This document shows positions 1 through 7,558 of a DNA stretch of 64,000 nucleotides, one piece after another. The stretch is from Parasulfuritortus sp036391875 (GTDB taxonomy: Bacteria > Pseudomonadota > Gammaproteobacteria > Burkholderiales > Thiobacillaceae): the NCBI GenBank assembly GCA_036391875.1, contig DASVZA010000016.1, positions 124,001-188,000 of the forward strand, read 5' to 3'. The position numbers and the translations under genes were made by a program. A model generated the notes under the pieces. The model was given only the letters and a program-made list of their open reading frames with translations. It did not search any database and was not told where the DNA came from. How positions within the stretch are numbered: position 1 is the first letter of the stretch; every line of letters begins with the position of its first letter.

Positions 1-168
1 ATGGGCTACTCCATGCCAGCCTGCCAACCAAGTCCAGCAGATGAACCCGAGCGCGATGCCGTTCAGGCTGATCAGATTGGGAATGCGCCTGGTGCGGATG
101 TCGATGACGGTCACTGCGCACAGCAGCAACACCAGCGGCAGGTAGACAAGCGGGGGAAGGTCAGCCAT
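1..168 (-). CDS. cpaA: Prepilin peptidase, A24 type (CpaA/TadV-like), N-terminal fragment
   Basis: The minus strand reads from an ATG at 168 and runs off the left edge after 56 codons. The translation starts MADLPPLVYLPLVLLLC, a first hydrophobic segment, followed by VIDIRTRRIPN. This D-x-R-x-R-x-IPN pattern holds the first catalytic aspartate of A24 prepilin peptidases in the short CpaA/TadV forms, which process Flp pilins at the inner membrane. A second hydrophobic stretch follows. Two Flp pilin genes lie directly upstream on the same strand, the usual order of a Tad locus. The rest of the gene and the second aspartate are outside the window. The gene is missed by simple ORF calling because it has no stop here. 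The family call is fairly secure; the exact subtype is inferred from its neighbours. Confidence 0.8.
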   Translation of the reverse strand, partial: MADLPPLVYLPLVLLLCAVTVIDIRTRRIPNLISLNGIALGFICWTWLAGWHGVAH

Positions 169-209
169 GAGCGACCTTCCCTCTGCCCCGGATTCGGATT
201 ACACCGGTC

Positions 210-237
210 GAGAATCCCGCCACAGGCGCGGATTCTC
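210..237 (-). promoter_or_regulatory. Stem-loop overlapping the flp stop codon (attenuator or mRNA stabiliser)
   Basis: On the minus strand GAGAATCC (237-230) pairs perfectly with GGATTCTC (217-210). An inner CGCC/GGCG stem with a TGT loop and one bulged G extends it. The hairpin begins within the TGA stop codon of the 63-aa Flp pilin. No T-tract follows, so it is not a classical rho-independent terminator. Hairpins after major pilin genes commonly let the pilin be made in excess over downstream assembly genes, by partial termination or by protecting the upstream mRNA. That role is inferred here. Confidence 0.6.
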
Positions 238-427
238 AGCTTGCGTTCGCCGCGTTGCTCAAGGCGTCCAGGATCTTGTTGTAGATGGTCGTCAACTTGT
301 CGCTGAAGCCCATCAGGATTGCCGCGACGACGATCGCGATAAAGGCGGCCAGCAGACCATACTCGATGATGTCCTGGCCTTCCTCGTCACGCATGAAGGC
401 GGGAACTGTTTTGTAGAAATTCAACAT
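236..427 (-). CDS. flp: Flp/Fap-type IVb pilin
   Basis: This 63-aa protein has the Flp pilin layout: a short basic leader, the motif GQDIIEYGLLA at residues 17-27 with the invariant glutamate and tyrosine, and a hydrophobic helix (about 23-40) ending in a polar tail with DKLTTIYNKI. Flp pilins are cleaved by a CpaA/TadV peptidase and polymerise into adhesive Tad pili. The start at 427 is chosen because AAGGAGAAGTGAA lies just before the ATG; an upstream ATG at 478 has no comparable site and would add a non-pilin leader. It follows a second pilin gene by 50 nt and precedes a prepilin peptidase. The glycine normally at the cleavage site is not obvious, so I do not assign the cut. Confidence 0.88.
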   Translation of the reverse strand: MLNFYKTVPAFMRDEEGQDIIEYGLLAAFIAIVVAAILMGFSDKLTTIYNKILDALSNAANAS

Positions 428-477
428 TTCACTTCTCCTTATCAATTGGCCAGAAAGAACCAAACACCATCGACTCA

Positions 478-657
478 CTAACCGCTCGCGAGGTTAAGTG
501 CGTTGAGGACCTCTTCATACAAGGTACTTAGAGGCGACTTGAAGCCGTACAGCAAGACCAACACCACAATCGCGACCAAGGAAGCCAATAGCCCGTATTC
601 GATGTTGTCCTGGCCATTCTCATCATTGAAGAATGCGCAAAGCGACTTTCGATTCAT
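478..657 (-). CDS. flp: Second Flp-type pilin, 59 aa
   Basis: This short gene reads from an ATG at 657 to TAG at 478-480. The product begins MNRKSLCAFFNDENGQDNIE and continues YGLLASLVAIVVLVLLYGF. It shares with the next gene the D/N-E-x-GQD-x-IEYGLLA signature of Flp pilins and a hydrophobic helix of similar length; the tail SPLSTLYEEVLNALN also aligns. A purine-rich AGAGGGAAGCA precedes the ATG. A sigma70-like promoter lies about 80 nt upstream, making this the first gene of the pilus transcript. The two pilins are clearly diverged paralogues and could be major and minor subunits; which is which cannot be told from sequence. Confidence 0.85.
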   Translation of the reverse strand: MNRKSLCAFFNDENGQDNIEYGLLASLVAIVVLVLLYGFKSPLSTLYEEVLNALNLASG

Positions 658-738
658 TGCTTCCCTCTAGGTCCAACCGCGGCCGAGAATTTCCGCGATT
701 ATCGATGTTTCAAGCGCCCCTTCTTTATCCTCGATCCC

Positions 739-766
739 ACTATAGGAGAGGCTTTTTAACTATCAA
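739..766 (-). promoter_or_regulatory. Sigma70-like promoter for the Flp pilus genes
   Basis: On the minus strand TTGATA (766-761) and TATAGT (744-739) are separated by 16 bases; each hexamer matches consensus at five of six positions. It lies in the 138-bp gap after the gtrA-like gene ending at 796 and would give a leader of roughly 75 nt before the 59-aa pilin. The strength of the boxes and the gap in an otherwise packed strand suggest the pilus operon is transcribed separately from the polysaccharide cluster. Confidence 0.6.
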
Positions 767-795
767 GAAAAAAGACCACGAATTATCGGGGTATT

Positions 796-1272
796 TCACG
801 GCAAATCCCGGCCGAGTGATGAACGGCGAACGGTAAACAGCAGAGCCCTGCGCACGGCGAAGTTGTAGACGAAGACCAAAACCGCTGCCAGCGCTTTCGA
901 GGCCAGGTAATACAGTCCGATCCAGCCCGTGAAAAACCAGATCAGGGCATCGTTGAGACCGAGCCCGACGACGCCGATCAGGACGAAGGCGCCCAGCTCC
1001 AGCCCCTGGCGGGAAAGGGCGCGCTCGGAGAATACCCAGCGTACCGAGAGCCAGTAGTTCACGAGAGCCCCGACGACGAACCCCGCCGTAGCGCCGACCA
1101 GATAGTGGACGCCCAGCAATTCGACCGATCCGGCGAGCACCGCGCCGTCGACCAGAAAGGCGAATCCGCCCACGAGAAAATAGCGTTGAAACTCGCGCCA
1201 TACGGTCCTGGTGCGCGGCGCCGGACCGGGCGCCGAAGCAAGCCGATCGGACATCGATTTATCGGCGCTCAC
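796..1272 (-). CDS. GtrA-like membrane protein
   Basis: About 158 aa with four predicted membrane helices in the GtrA arrangement; the motif FQRYFLVGGFAFLVDGAV begins the domain and NYWLSVRWVF and YNFAVRRALLF are the conserved loop/arginine segments at the ends of helices 2 and 4. GtrA proteins help present or flip polyprenyl-linked sugars across the inner membrane. I choose the GTG at 1272 because GGAG sits at a proper distance; the ATG at 1254 has no ribosome site. With the GTG the gene overlaps the preceding gene by 14 nt, implying coupled translation. It is the last gene of the polysaccharide cluster and the second GtrA homologue in it. The substrate is unknown. Confidence 0.8.
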   Translation of the reverse strand: MSADKSMSDRLASAPGPAPRTRTVWREFQRYFLVGGFAFLVDGAVLAGSVELLGVHYLVGATAGFVVGALVNYWLSVRWVFSERALSRQGLELGAFVLIGVVGLGLNDALIWFFTGWIGLYYLASKALAAVLVFVYNFAVRRALLFTVRRSSLGRDLP

Positions 1273-2968
1273 CGATGCTCCATCTTTCACCCCACTCGCC
1301 CTTCGCAACCAGCCTGGCCGAGTTCGAGAAACCGCGGGCGACCGCAGCATTCCTGTCGTGCCCATTGCTCACCATCATCAGATCCTGATCCGAAAGGTAG
1401 GGTTCGTTCTGGACCAGGTCACGCCTGTAGTAGCCGCCCTTCAACTCCACGAACGTGATCGTTCTGCCGGCCGAGGTTTGCCGGGGAATCTGGGCCAGGT
1501 GGTGTTCGATGAAGGTGTCGACCTGGTAAAACTGCAAGGCATTGCCGAGCAGCACACTCGCGATCGCGACGACGCCGACCACGTCGATCAACCGCGCGCG
1601 CTCCTGGCTCTCCTGGGCGTTGCGCATCGCCAGGGCCGCCAGCACCGGCAGTATTCCCCAGGCGGAATGGAAATAGCGATAGCCCCAACCGTGGCCTTGG
1701 TCGAACGGAACGATGAAATAGCCGATGAAGGTCAGCAACGCGGAAGCCAGCAATAAGCGCGGGATGGTCTCACCCTTCGTGGACCGATATCCCGCCCAAG
1801 CCAGCAAGATCAGGCCGGGCATGGCCCATAGCCAGAGTTTCTGCATCCCGATAAGGCGAAATATGATCACCACCACGTCGGGAACGGTAAACACCTTATC
1901 GAGCAGGACGAGCCAGGAATGCCAGGCCGCCTCGAGAATACTCGCGTGATGGGCATGGCTTGCGGCAGCGGCATCTTGCAGCTCGGATCCGAAGATCACC
2001 CAGCCCGCCCCCAAGGGCAGGGCCACCAGCAGGTAGCCCAGGGAAAGCCAGCCCAGCTTGCCGAATTCGCGCCGGTACAGCATCCAGGCCAGCCAGGGCA
2101 GCGCGTAGAGCATATGCGGGAAGGGATTGTGCAAAACCAGCGCCAACCCGCCGATCAGCCCGGCAAGAAACGACCAGGCACGGGTGCCTCTCAGCAACGC
2201 CAGGGTGAACAGCAGGTTGAGCAACAGATGCGCCGACATGGAATAGTAGGAAATGGCGCTCACGACGAAGACGGGCGACGCGATCGCGAACAACATCGCC
2301 CAGCCGGCCGTCCGTTCGTCCCCCGTCAATTGGAATGTCAGCCGATGGAGGGCCAACAGGGAGATCGAACCGATGGCGGGATTCGCAGCCCAGGGGATGC
2401 CGAGATAGGTAAAAGGCGTCAGCAGCAATGCGAATCCCGGCATGTAGGCCGAGATCACTTGCCCGGAGCCGTGGGACACGAAGAAGAAATAGTTCTGCGT
2501 GACGGGCGGTATCAGCCAATCCAGCAGCTTTGCCGGATACTGCCCAGTCAGATGCCCGCTGGCGAAAACCTTGCTCTGAAAAAGCGCAGCGTATTCGTCC
2601 ATGCTCAGCGGGTAGTCGTGGTAGACCAGCAGGGAGCCCGCGCAAAGGACGATGAAGAAGACCGCGGACGTCCAGAGCGGACACCGCCCCAGGACGCCGG
2701 CCAGGCGATCGGTGCGCGTCGCCCCGCGCGACAGAAATGCGAACATCAGGATAGCCAGCATCAGCCAGCTCGCCCAATAATCCTGCGTGAGAAACAGATA
2801 CAGGAAGATGGGCAGCGCAGTCGGGTTCCCGAGGCGCAACCGGAGCACCGCGATGACGACGAGGCAGCCGACGGTCACCATCGCGCTCATGATCAGGTAC
2901 TTCCTGGACAGCTTCGATGCTGCGGCGGGGGGGGGCGTTCCGGGGGACTGTGCAATGGACATCTTCAT
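1259..2968 (-). CDS. Polytopic membrane protein, GT-C glycosyltransferase-like
   Basis: A 569-aa protein with an N-terminal anchor and about ten further hydrophobic segments. The first periplasmic loop contains YPLSMDEYAALFQSKVF; an acidic pair in this loop is the usual metal or substrate-binding feature of GT-C enzymes that take sugars from polyprenyl phosphates (ArnT/PMT/RgtA-like). A soluble C-terminal part of about 100 residues follows the last helix. GGGAGGGTC precedes the ATG at 2968; an ATG two codons on (2962) has better spacing and may be the real start. It lies between two gtrA-like genes, fitting a sugar-lipid donor pathway. I cannot name the sugar or acceptor, and sequence alone does not prove transferase activity. 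Confidence 0.65.
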   Translation of the reverse strand: MKMSIAQSPGTPPPAAASKLSRKYLIMSAMVTVGCLVVIAVLRLRLGNPTALPIFLYLFLTQDYWASWLMLAILMFAFLSRGATRTDRLAGVLGRCPLWTSAVFFIVLCAGSLLVYHDYPLSMDEYAALFQSKVFASGHLTGQYPAKLLDWLIPPVTQNYFFFVSHGSGQVISAYMPGFALLLTPFTYLGIPWAANPAIGSISLLALHRLTFQLTGDERTAGWAMLFAIASPVFVVSAISYYSMSAHLLLNLLFTLALLRGTRAWSFLAGLIGGLALVLHNPFPHMLYALPWLAWMLYRREFGKLGWLSLGYLLVALPLGAGWVIFGSELQDAAAASHAHHASILEAAWHSWLVLLDKVFTVPDVVVIIFRLIGMQKLWLWAMPGLILLAWAGYRSTKGETIPRLLLASALLTFIGYFIVPFDQGHGWGYRYFHSAWGILPVLAALAMRNAQESQERARLIDVVGVVAIASVLLGNALQFYQVDTFIEHHLAQIPRQTSAGRTITFVELKGGYYRRDLVQNEPYLSDQDLMMVSNGHDRNAAVARGFSNSARLVAKGEWGERWSIGERR

Positions 2969-2976
2969 GACCCTCC

Positions 2977-3354
2977 CTATCGGAAAACGAACGACTTGTT
3001 GAGCGCGAAGTTCAGCAGCGTGCAGATCGACAACGCGATCGCGCCGCCGAGGTAAGCACTTCCCGTGATGCCGCTCTCCAACAGCAGCGTGATGATTCCT
3101 GTGTTGGCGAAGTACACCAGGATGAAGACCGCAATATACCTGGCCAGGCGATTGCCGCCGTGAAAGGAAAACACGAATCTTCGTTGGAGTGCATAGCCGG
3201 TCAAAAGTGGGATGACGCCGCCAAGGAATACCGCCAAGGCGTAATGCATGCCGGCATAGATCGCGAGCGCATAGATGAGGTATGCGAACAGGGTATTCAG
3301 CCCGCCTGCGACGATATAGCGTACGATTTGAGCGGAGGGTTGGTTGTCCGTCAT
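2977..3354 (-). CDS. GtrA-like membrane protein
   Basis: A 125-aa GtrA family protein with four membrane helices, starting IVRYIVAGGLNTLFAYLIY, with RRFVFSF after the second helix and LNFALNKSFVFR at the end, both hallmarks of the family. This is the usual family length. The stop codon of the upstream glycosyltransferase directly abuts this ATG, so the two are likely translated together, a common gtrA/GT2 pairing. The proposed role is movement or presentation of a polyprenyl-phosphate sugar made by the partner. It differs considerably from the second GtrA (796-1272), so the two probably serve different steps. Confidence 0.85.
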   Translation of the reverse strand: MTDNQPSAQIVRYIVAGGLNTLFAYLIYALAIYAGMHYALAVFLGGVIPLLTGYALQRRFVFSFHGGNRLARYIAVFILVYFANTGIITLLLESGITGSAYLGGAIALSICTLLNFALNKSFVFR

Positions 3355-4203
3355 CTAATTGCGGTGTGCCGTGCCGATGCCGATCAACTGCTTGTACACG
3401 ATGACCCGCAGCATTTCATTGATGTGGGCCATGAACTTGCTCAACAGTAGATCGAGCCTGGAAATCCGGCGATCCAGAGTCGCCAGCTTTTCCGCGAAAC
3501 GGACAAACTGCCGCCGCCGTTCATGGCCGAGTCTCACACTCCAGTTCTCGCCCGAGAGGCGGAAGGTGCACAACGCTTCGGGAATCGCGTAGGCAGCCCC
3601 CAGGCGAAGCAGCCTGACCCAATAATCCAAATCCGTGACATAGCCCAGGGTCGAATCGATCGGCCCCACTTTGTTGCCCACTTCGCGGCGGAACAGAACG
3701 GCTCCGGGCTCGCCGATAATATTGGTGCCGTAACGAAGCGTCTTCCTCACCAGCTGATCGCCGTCGATGCGCCCCTCACCCGCAAACTTGGCCCGCAAAA
3801 CTTTTCGGCCATGGGCATCGATGATGTCGCGCGCGCAATAGACCAGGACGACGTCGCGGTTCGATTCGTTCTCGAGGACCTCTACCTGCTTCTGTAGACA
3901 GTCTGGATAGATGGTATCGTCACCGGGCAGAAGCTTTACATAACGGCCCTTGGCCAGACTCAGGACCTTGTTCCAATTTCCCTCCAGGCCGAGGTTCGTG
4001 TCGTTCCTGTAGACCCTGAGACGGGAATCCTTGATCTCGCTGGCGATGCGGTAGGTGTCGTCGGGCGAGGCATTGTCGATAACGATTAACTCAAAATCGG
4101 GAAAGCACTGGTTGAGTACCGACTGGATAGATTCGAAAATGAATTTTTCGCAGAGATAGACTGGCATGCATACGGATACCATCGGTGTGCCGGCCTCAGT
4201 CAT
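3355..4203 (-). CDS. GT2 family glycosyltransferase
   Basis: A 282-aa GT-A fold transferase without membrane segments. MVSVCMPVYLCEKFIFESI opens the nucleotide-binding half, ELIVIDNASPDDTY carries the first conserved aspartates, and VKLLPGDDTIYPDCL contains the GDD equivalent of the DxD metal site. Such enzymes move a sugar from an NDP donor to an acceptor, here presumably a lipid-linked or surface glycan intermediate. The ATG overlaps the end of the preceding methyltransferase gene by 8 nt and its stop abuts a gtrA-like gene. Donor and acceptor cannot be predicted. The C-terminal basic region (about 220-282) may contact the membrane or another enzyme. Confidence 0.85.
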   Translation of the reverse strand: MTEAGTPMVSVCMPVYLCEKFIFESIQSVLNQCFPDFELIVIDNASPDDTYRIASEIKDSRLRVYRNDTNLGLEGNWNKVLSLAKGRYVKLLPGDDTIYPDCLQKQVEVLENESNRDVVLVYCARDIIDAHGRKVLRAKFAGEGRIDGDQLVRKTLRYGTNIIGEPGAVLFRREVGNKVGPIDSTLGYVTDLDYWVRLLRLGAAYAIPEALCTFRLSGENWSVRLGHERRRQFVRFAEKLATLDRRISRLDLLLSKFMAHINEMLRVIVYKQLIGIGTAHRN

Positions 4204-4794
4204 CTCTTTCCCCGACCACTACGAATTCACTGTAAGGAAAGAAATGCACAACCAGGAGTGGGAAAAGAAACGAAATGAATCTTACCGGGGAAAAGCGGTG
4301 CGTCTCCATCAGCCCCTCCAACTTTGCGAAATCCATGAATTCGACGTGTGAAGCGTCGCGTTTGAATCCGGCCCCCTGCGGTGCAATGAATAGTATTTCG
4401 ACCGTCGTTTCAGATAAGGGATGAATCGTCCGACCAGGGCGCTCCCGTCCATCAGCGACATATGTTCCAGGACGTGGGAGAACAGCAATGCATCGAACTT
4501 GTCGTTCGAAGGATCGTATTTCTGCGCGAAGTCTTGCGGCGAGTAGGCTTCGAGGCCCCTTTGCCGGCAGACTTCCACCGCCAGGCTGTTGTGGTCGACG
4601 CCCACGCTTCCGGCTCCGAGTTCCCTTAGGTTCCGGCCAATTCCGCAACCGATATCGAGCGTCCTTCCCAATTGGAAACGCCTGATGTTCCATAGATATG
4701 GAGCTTGCACATGCAAGGCCCGTTTCCAGAAAACTGCATCGTTGCGCAGCAGCTGACGTAGGTAAGCCTCGGACCGAGTATCTTCTTCGCGCAT
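4196..4794 (-). pseudogene. SAM-dependent methyltransferase, interrupted by a -1 frameshift
   Basis: The first frame (4794 to about 4410) encodes a class I methyltransferase: LGRTLDIGCGIGRNLRELGA is the SAM-binding motif I, VGVDHNSLAVEVCRQRGLEA motif II, and DALLFSHVLEHM motif IV with the family's HVLEH. After GRFIPYLK (near 4405-4411) it loses similarity. The neighbouring frame resumes with TTVEILFIAPQGAGFKRD and HVEFMDF, the typical C-terminal part, and ends at 4196 with an 8-nt overlap onto the next gene, as expected for the intact gene. One extra A in the AAA run at the junction would restore about 199 codons. This is either a sequencing or assembly indel or a recent inactivation. Its place among glycosyltransferases suggests modification of a sugar or lipid carrier. 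Confidence 0.8.
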
Positions 4795-4803
4795 GGCAAC
4801 GAC

Positions 4804-5976
4804 CTATTTGTGATTGATTTCTTCTTTTATCAACAAGTTGAGAAGAAAGGCGGTGAACATGATGTTCATCCCGAGCACGATGGCCGAGGAGGCGACAAAT
4901 GCCGGATGAACCGTCTCCTCGAAGGGCTGATTTATCTGGCCGATCCATTTCACGAAGATGGCCAGGTCGCCCAGGAAACCAGATGCGGCAATCGCGCCGC
5001 CGACCAGGAGAAGGGTCTCCAGGTTGTAGTGCCCCTTCAGCCAATTCATCAGAGGGCTGCGCAATCTCGGGTGTTTGTGGCTGACGACGGCCTTGCCCAC
5101 GACGCCGAAGCTGAGCAGGTTGAAGCCGGCGAGCGTCAGCAGACCGCCCAAAGCCAGGAAGTGGATGCCCATTGGGAATCCGAACAGATCGACGGGGCCT
5201 CTGAACAACAGTCCCTGCAAAACAATTCCGACAATCATGAACAGGCTGCCCGGGAGAAAGAAAACCAGATCCGGCGCATACGTCATGATGAATCTCAGAT
5301 GCCTCCAGCCGTCCCGGAAGGATCGCAGGTGGGGCGGCCGCGACCGCTTGTCGGGATATAGGTGGATCGGTATTTCGGTAATCCTGAGCCCGTTGCGTGT
5401 CGCATTCATCACCATCTCGGAAGCGAATTCCATTCCTGTCGTCGCCAGGTCCATCTGGTCGAAGGCATTCTTGGTGAACGCCCTCATCCCGCAATGGAAG
5501 TCTCCGACCGGGGCGTGGGAAACCAGGCGGGCAACGCCCGACAGGAGCGGGTTTCCGATGTAACGATGCAACGCGGACATGGCGTGTTCCTCGATGCCGC
5601 CCTTGAAACGGTTTCCCATGACGAGGTCATAACCGGCTTTGATCTTTTGCAGGAAGGGTTCGATATCGCCCCAGTCGTATGAATCATCCGCATCGCCCAT
5701 GATGATCACGTCGGCATCGGCGCCGCTCACGCCGGCAAGCAAGGCTGCGCCGTAACCCTTGATCGGCTGATGCACGACCTTGGCGCCCAGGCTGGTGGCG
5801 ATCTCGACGGACCGATCCGTCGAGCCGTTGTCAGCCACCACTACCTGGCCGTTAATGTTCATTTTTTCGAAGGACCGCATCGCCTTCGCGATGCAAATCC
5901 CCAGCGTTTCCTCTTCGTTGAGACATGGCATGACAACCGATACTGCGGGCTTGGCGTCAGCGAGATCGTTCTTCAT
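4804..5976 (-). CDS. GT2 glycosyltransferase, dolichyl-phosphate mannosyltransferase-like with membrane tail
   Basis: A 390-aa protein. Residues 10-230 are a GT-A domain: VSVVMPCLNEEETLG, VVVADNGSTDRS and the metal site IIMGDADDSYDW. Four hydrophobic segments occupy about 235-385, so the enzyme is anchored in the inner membrane. This layout is typical of polyprenyl-phosphate sugar transferases (DPM1/GtrB-like), which load a hexose onto the lipid carrier that GT-C enzymes then use. The gene starts at 5976, inside the last codons of the upstream oxidoreductase (20-nt overlap), with AGGA before the ATG. With the GT-C-like protein and two GtrA proteins downstream it completes a plausible load-flip-transfer path. 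The sugar is unknown. Confidence 0.85.
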   Translation of the reverse strand: MKNDLADAKPAVSVVMPCLNEEETLGICIAKAMRSFEKMNINGQVVVADNGSTDRSVEIATSLGAKVVHQPIKGYGAALLAGVSGADADVIIMGDADDSYDWGDIEPFLQKIKAGYDLVMGNRFKGGIEEHAMSALHRYIGNPLLSGVARLVSHAPVGDFHCGMRAFTKNAFDQMDLATTGMEFASEMVMNATRNGLRITEIPIHLYPDKRSRPPHLRSFRDGWRHLRFIMTYAPDLVFFLPGSLFMIVGIVLQGLLFRGPVDLFGFPMGIHFLALGGLLTLAGFNLLSFGVVGKAVVSHKHPRLRSPLMNWLKGHYNLETLLLVGGAIAASGFLGDLAIFVKWIGQINQPFEETVHPAFVASSAIVLGMNIMFTAFLLNLLIKEEINHK

Positions 5977-7558
5977 GGTAGTCCTGCTCCGTGTTCACGC
6001 TCCAAAGCGCCGTCTTGTCGGTTCGCCCCTCGACGATGCTCGCCACGGCTTCGCGCGCGGTGAGCATGGAGTGGTCCTGGTTGTTGTAGCGGTGCATGCC
6101 GTTGCGGCCGATCAGGTAGAGGTTGTCGATCTGGTCCAGATAGGCGCGCACTTCTGAGAAGCGGGCATAGCTGCCGAAGTAGGCGGGATAGGCCTTCGGC
6201 ATCCGAATGACGACGGCATCCAGGCAATCCTTTTCGTCGGCCAGGCCGAGCTTGGCCAGTTCGGAGACGGCCAGTTGCTTCAGGTCTTCATCGCTCCGGC
6301 CCCAGAGCGCATCCCCTTCGCTGCAGAAATACTCCAGGCCGAGCCAGACATGGTCCTGGTCGGCGACCATGGCTGGGCTCCAGTTGTTGAAGACCTGCAG
6401 CCGGCCCACCAGGACATCGGATTCCTGGACGTAGATCCAATTGTCCGGCGGCATATGGCTGTGGGTTCCGGTGGACGTACCTGCGTGCGGCCTCATGCCG
6501 GAAACGAGCACGCCCACGATGATGAAATCACGGTAGGGCAGGTTCGCGGCTATCTCGCGCACGTTAGCCGGCGCGGGGGGATCCAGGCCGGCGACCAGGT
6601 CCTTGATCGGCATGCTCGAGATCACGTAGTCGCCGGGGACGCGCCGGATCTCGCCGGTATCCTCGTCGAGGACGCGCAGTGCGCCGATGGTCCCGTCCTT
6701 CACTTCCAGGCCGACGACGCGGTGGCGATAGTGGATCTCCCCTCCCCGCTCCTGGACTCGTTCGGCCACCTGTTCCCACATCTGGCCGGGGCCGTGCTTG
6801 GGATAGAGGAAGCGTTCGATCAGGCTGGTCTGCTCGCCTTTTTGGGCTTCGATCGATTCGCCGAGGAACGGCTTCTTCAGCATGTGCAGCAGCGCTTTGC
6901 CGATGGACAGGCCCTTGATGCGTTGGGCGCCCCATTCGGGGCTGATGTCCGTGCAGGCGACGCCCCATACCTTTTCCGTGTAGGACTTGAAGAAGGTCAG
7001 GTACAACTCGCGGCCGAAACGGTTGATGAGGAAGTCCTCCAGCGACTTCTCCGGCCGCGGGAACAACATCGCCCGCAGATAGCTGAGGCCGATGCGCACG
7101 GTGCGCGCCGGACCGAGGTTGGCGAGCGTCTCGAAACTGAGGCTGATCGGGTATTTGAAGAAACGCCGGTTGAAGAAGATGCGCGACAGGCGGGTGCGCA
7201 CCAGCATGACTGCGTCCGGATCGACGGGTGCGCCGTGCCGGGCCTGGAAGGCATGGCGCCGGTTCTGGTAGCGGATATCCACCGCCGTGCCCTGCACGCT
7301 TTGCTCCAGGGGCAGGACGTTCTGCCACCAGTCCATCACCCAGTCCGACTTGGAGAAAAAGCGGTGCCCGCCGATGTCGATGCGGTTGCCCTTGTAGTTG
7401 ACGGTACGGCTGATGCCCCCGGCCTGGCTGTCGGCCTCGAAGACGATGGGCTTGTATGCGCCCTGCCCGCCGCCGTGGCCGCCCAGCAACTCGAAAGCCG
7501 CGGTCAGTCCGGCAGGCCCGGCGCCGATGATGAGGACAGTCTTTGCGTCGCCATTCAT
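5957..7558 (-). CDS. FAD/NAD(P)-dependent oxidoreductase (amine oxidase/UDP-galactopyranose mutase-like)
   Basis: A 533-aa flavoprotein. VLIIGAGPAGLTAAFELLGG is the N-terminal Rossmann dinucleotide site, followed by AGGISRTVNYKGNRIDIGGH, the GG-x-x-R/GGH pattern of amine-oxidase-like and UDP-galactopyranose-mutase-like enzymes. The C-terminal part YLDQIDNLYLIGRNGMHRYN fits the closing FAD-binding segment. In polysaccharide clusters such enzymes often act on nucleotide sugars or polyprenyl intermediates; the actual reaction is not evident. The ATG at 7558 overlaps the upstream stop by four bases (ATGA), and the downstream GT2 gene begins inside its 3' end. I discarded a longer in-frame ORF reaching back to 8668 because that part is a shadow of the upstream gene. 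Confidence 0.8.
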   Translation of the reverse strand: MNGDAKTVLIIGAGPAGLTAAFELLGGHGGGQGAYKPIVFEADSQAGGISRTVNYKGNRIDIGGHRFFSKSDWVMDWWQNVLPLEQSVQGTAVDIRYQNRRHAFQARHGAPVDPDAVMLVRTRLSRIFFNRRFFKYPISLSFETLANLGPARTVRIGLSYLRAMLFPRPEKSLEDFLINRFGRELYLTFFKSYTEKVWGVACTDISPEWGAQRIKGLSIGKALLHMLKKPFLGESIEAQKGEQTSLIERFLYPKHGPGQMWEQVAERVQERGGEIHYRHRVVGLEVKDGTIGALRVLDEDTGEIRRVPGDYVISSMPIKDLVAGLDPPAPANVREIAANLPYRDFIIVGVLVSGMRPHAGTSTGTHSHMPPDNWIYVQESDVLVGRLQVFNNWSPAMVADQDHVWLGLEYFCSEGDALWGRSDEDLKQLAVSELAKLGLADEKDCLDAVVIRMPKAYPAYFGSYARFSEVRAYLDQIDNLYLIGRNGMHRYNNQDHSMLTAREAVASIVEGRTDKTALWSVNTEQDYHEERSR

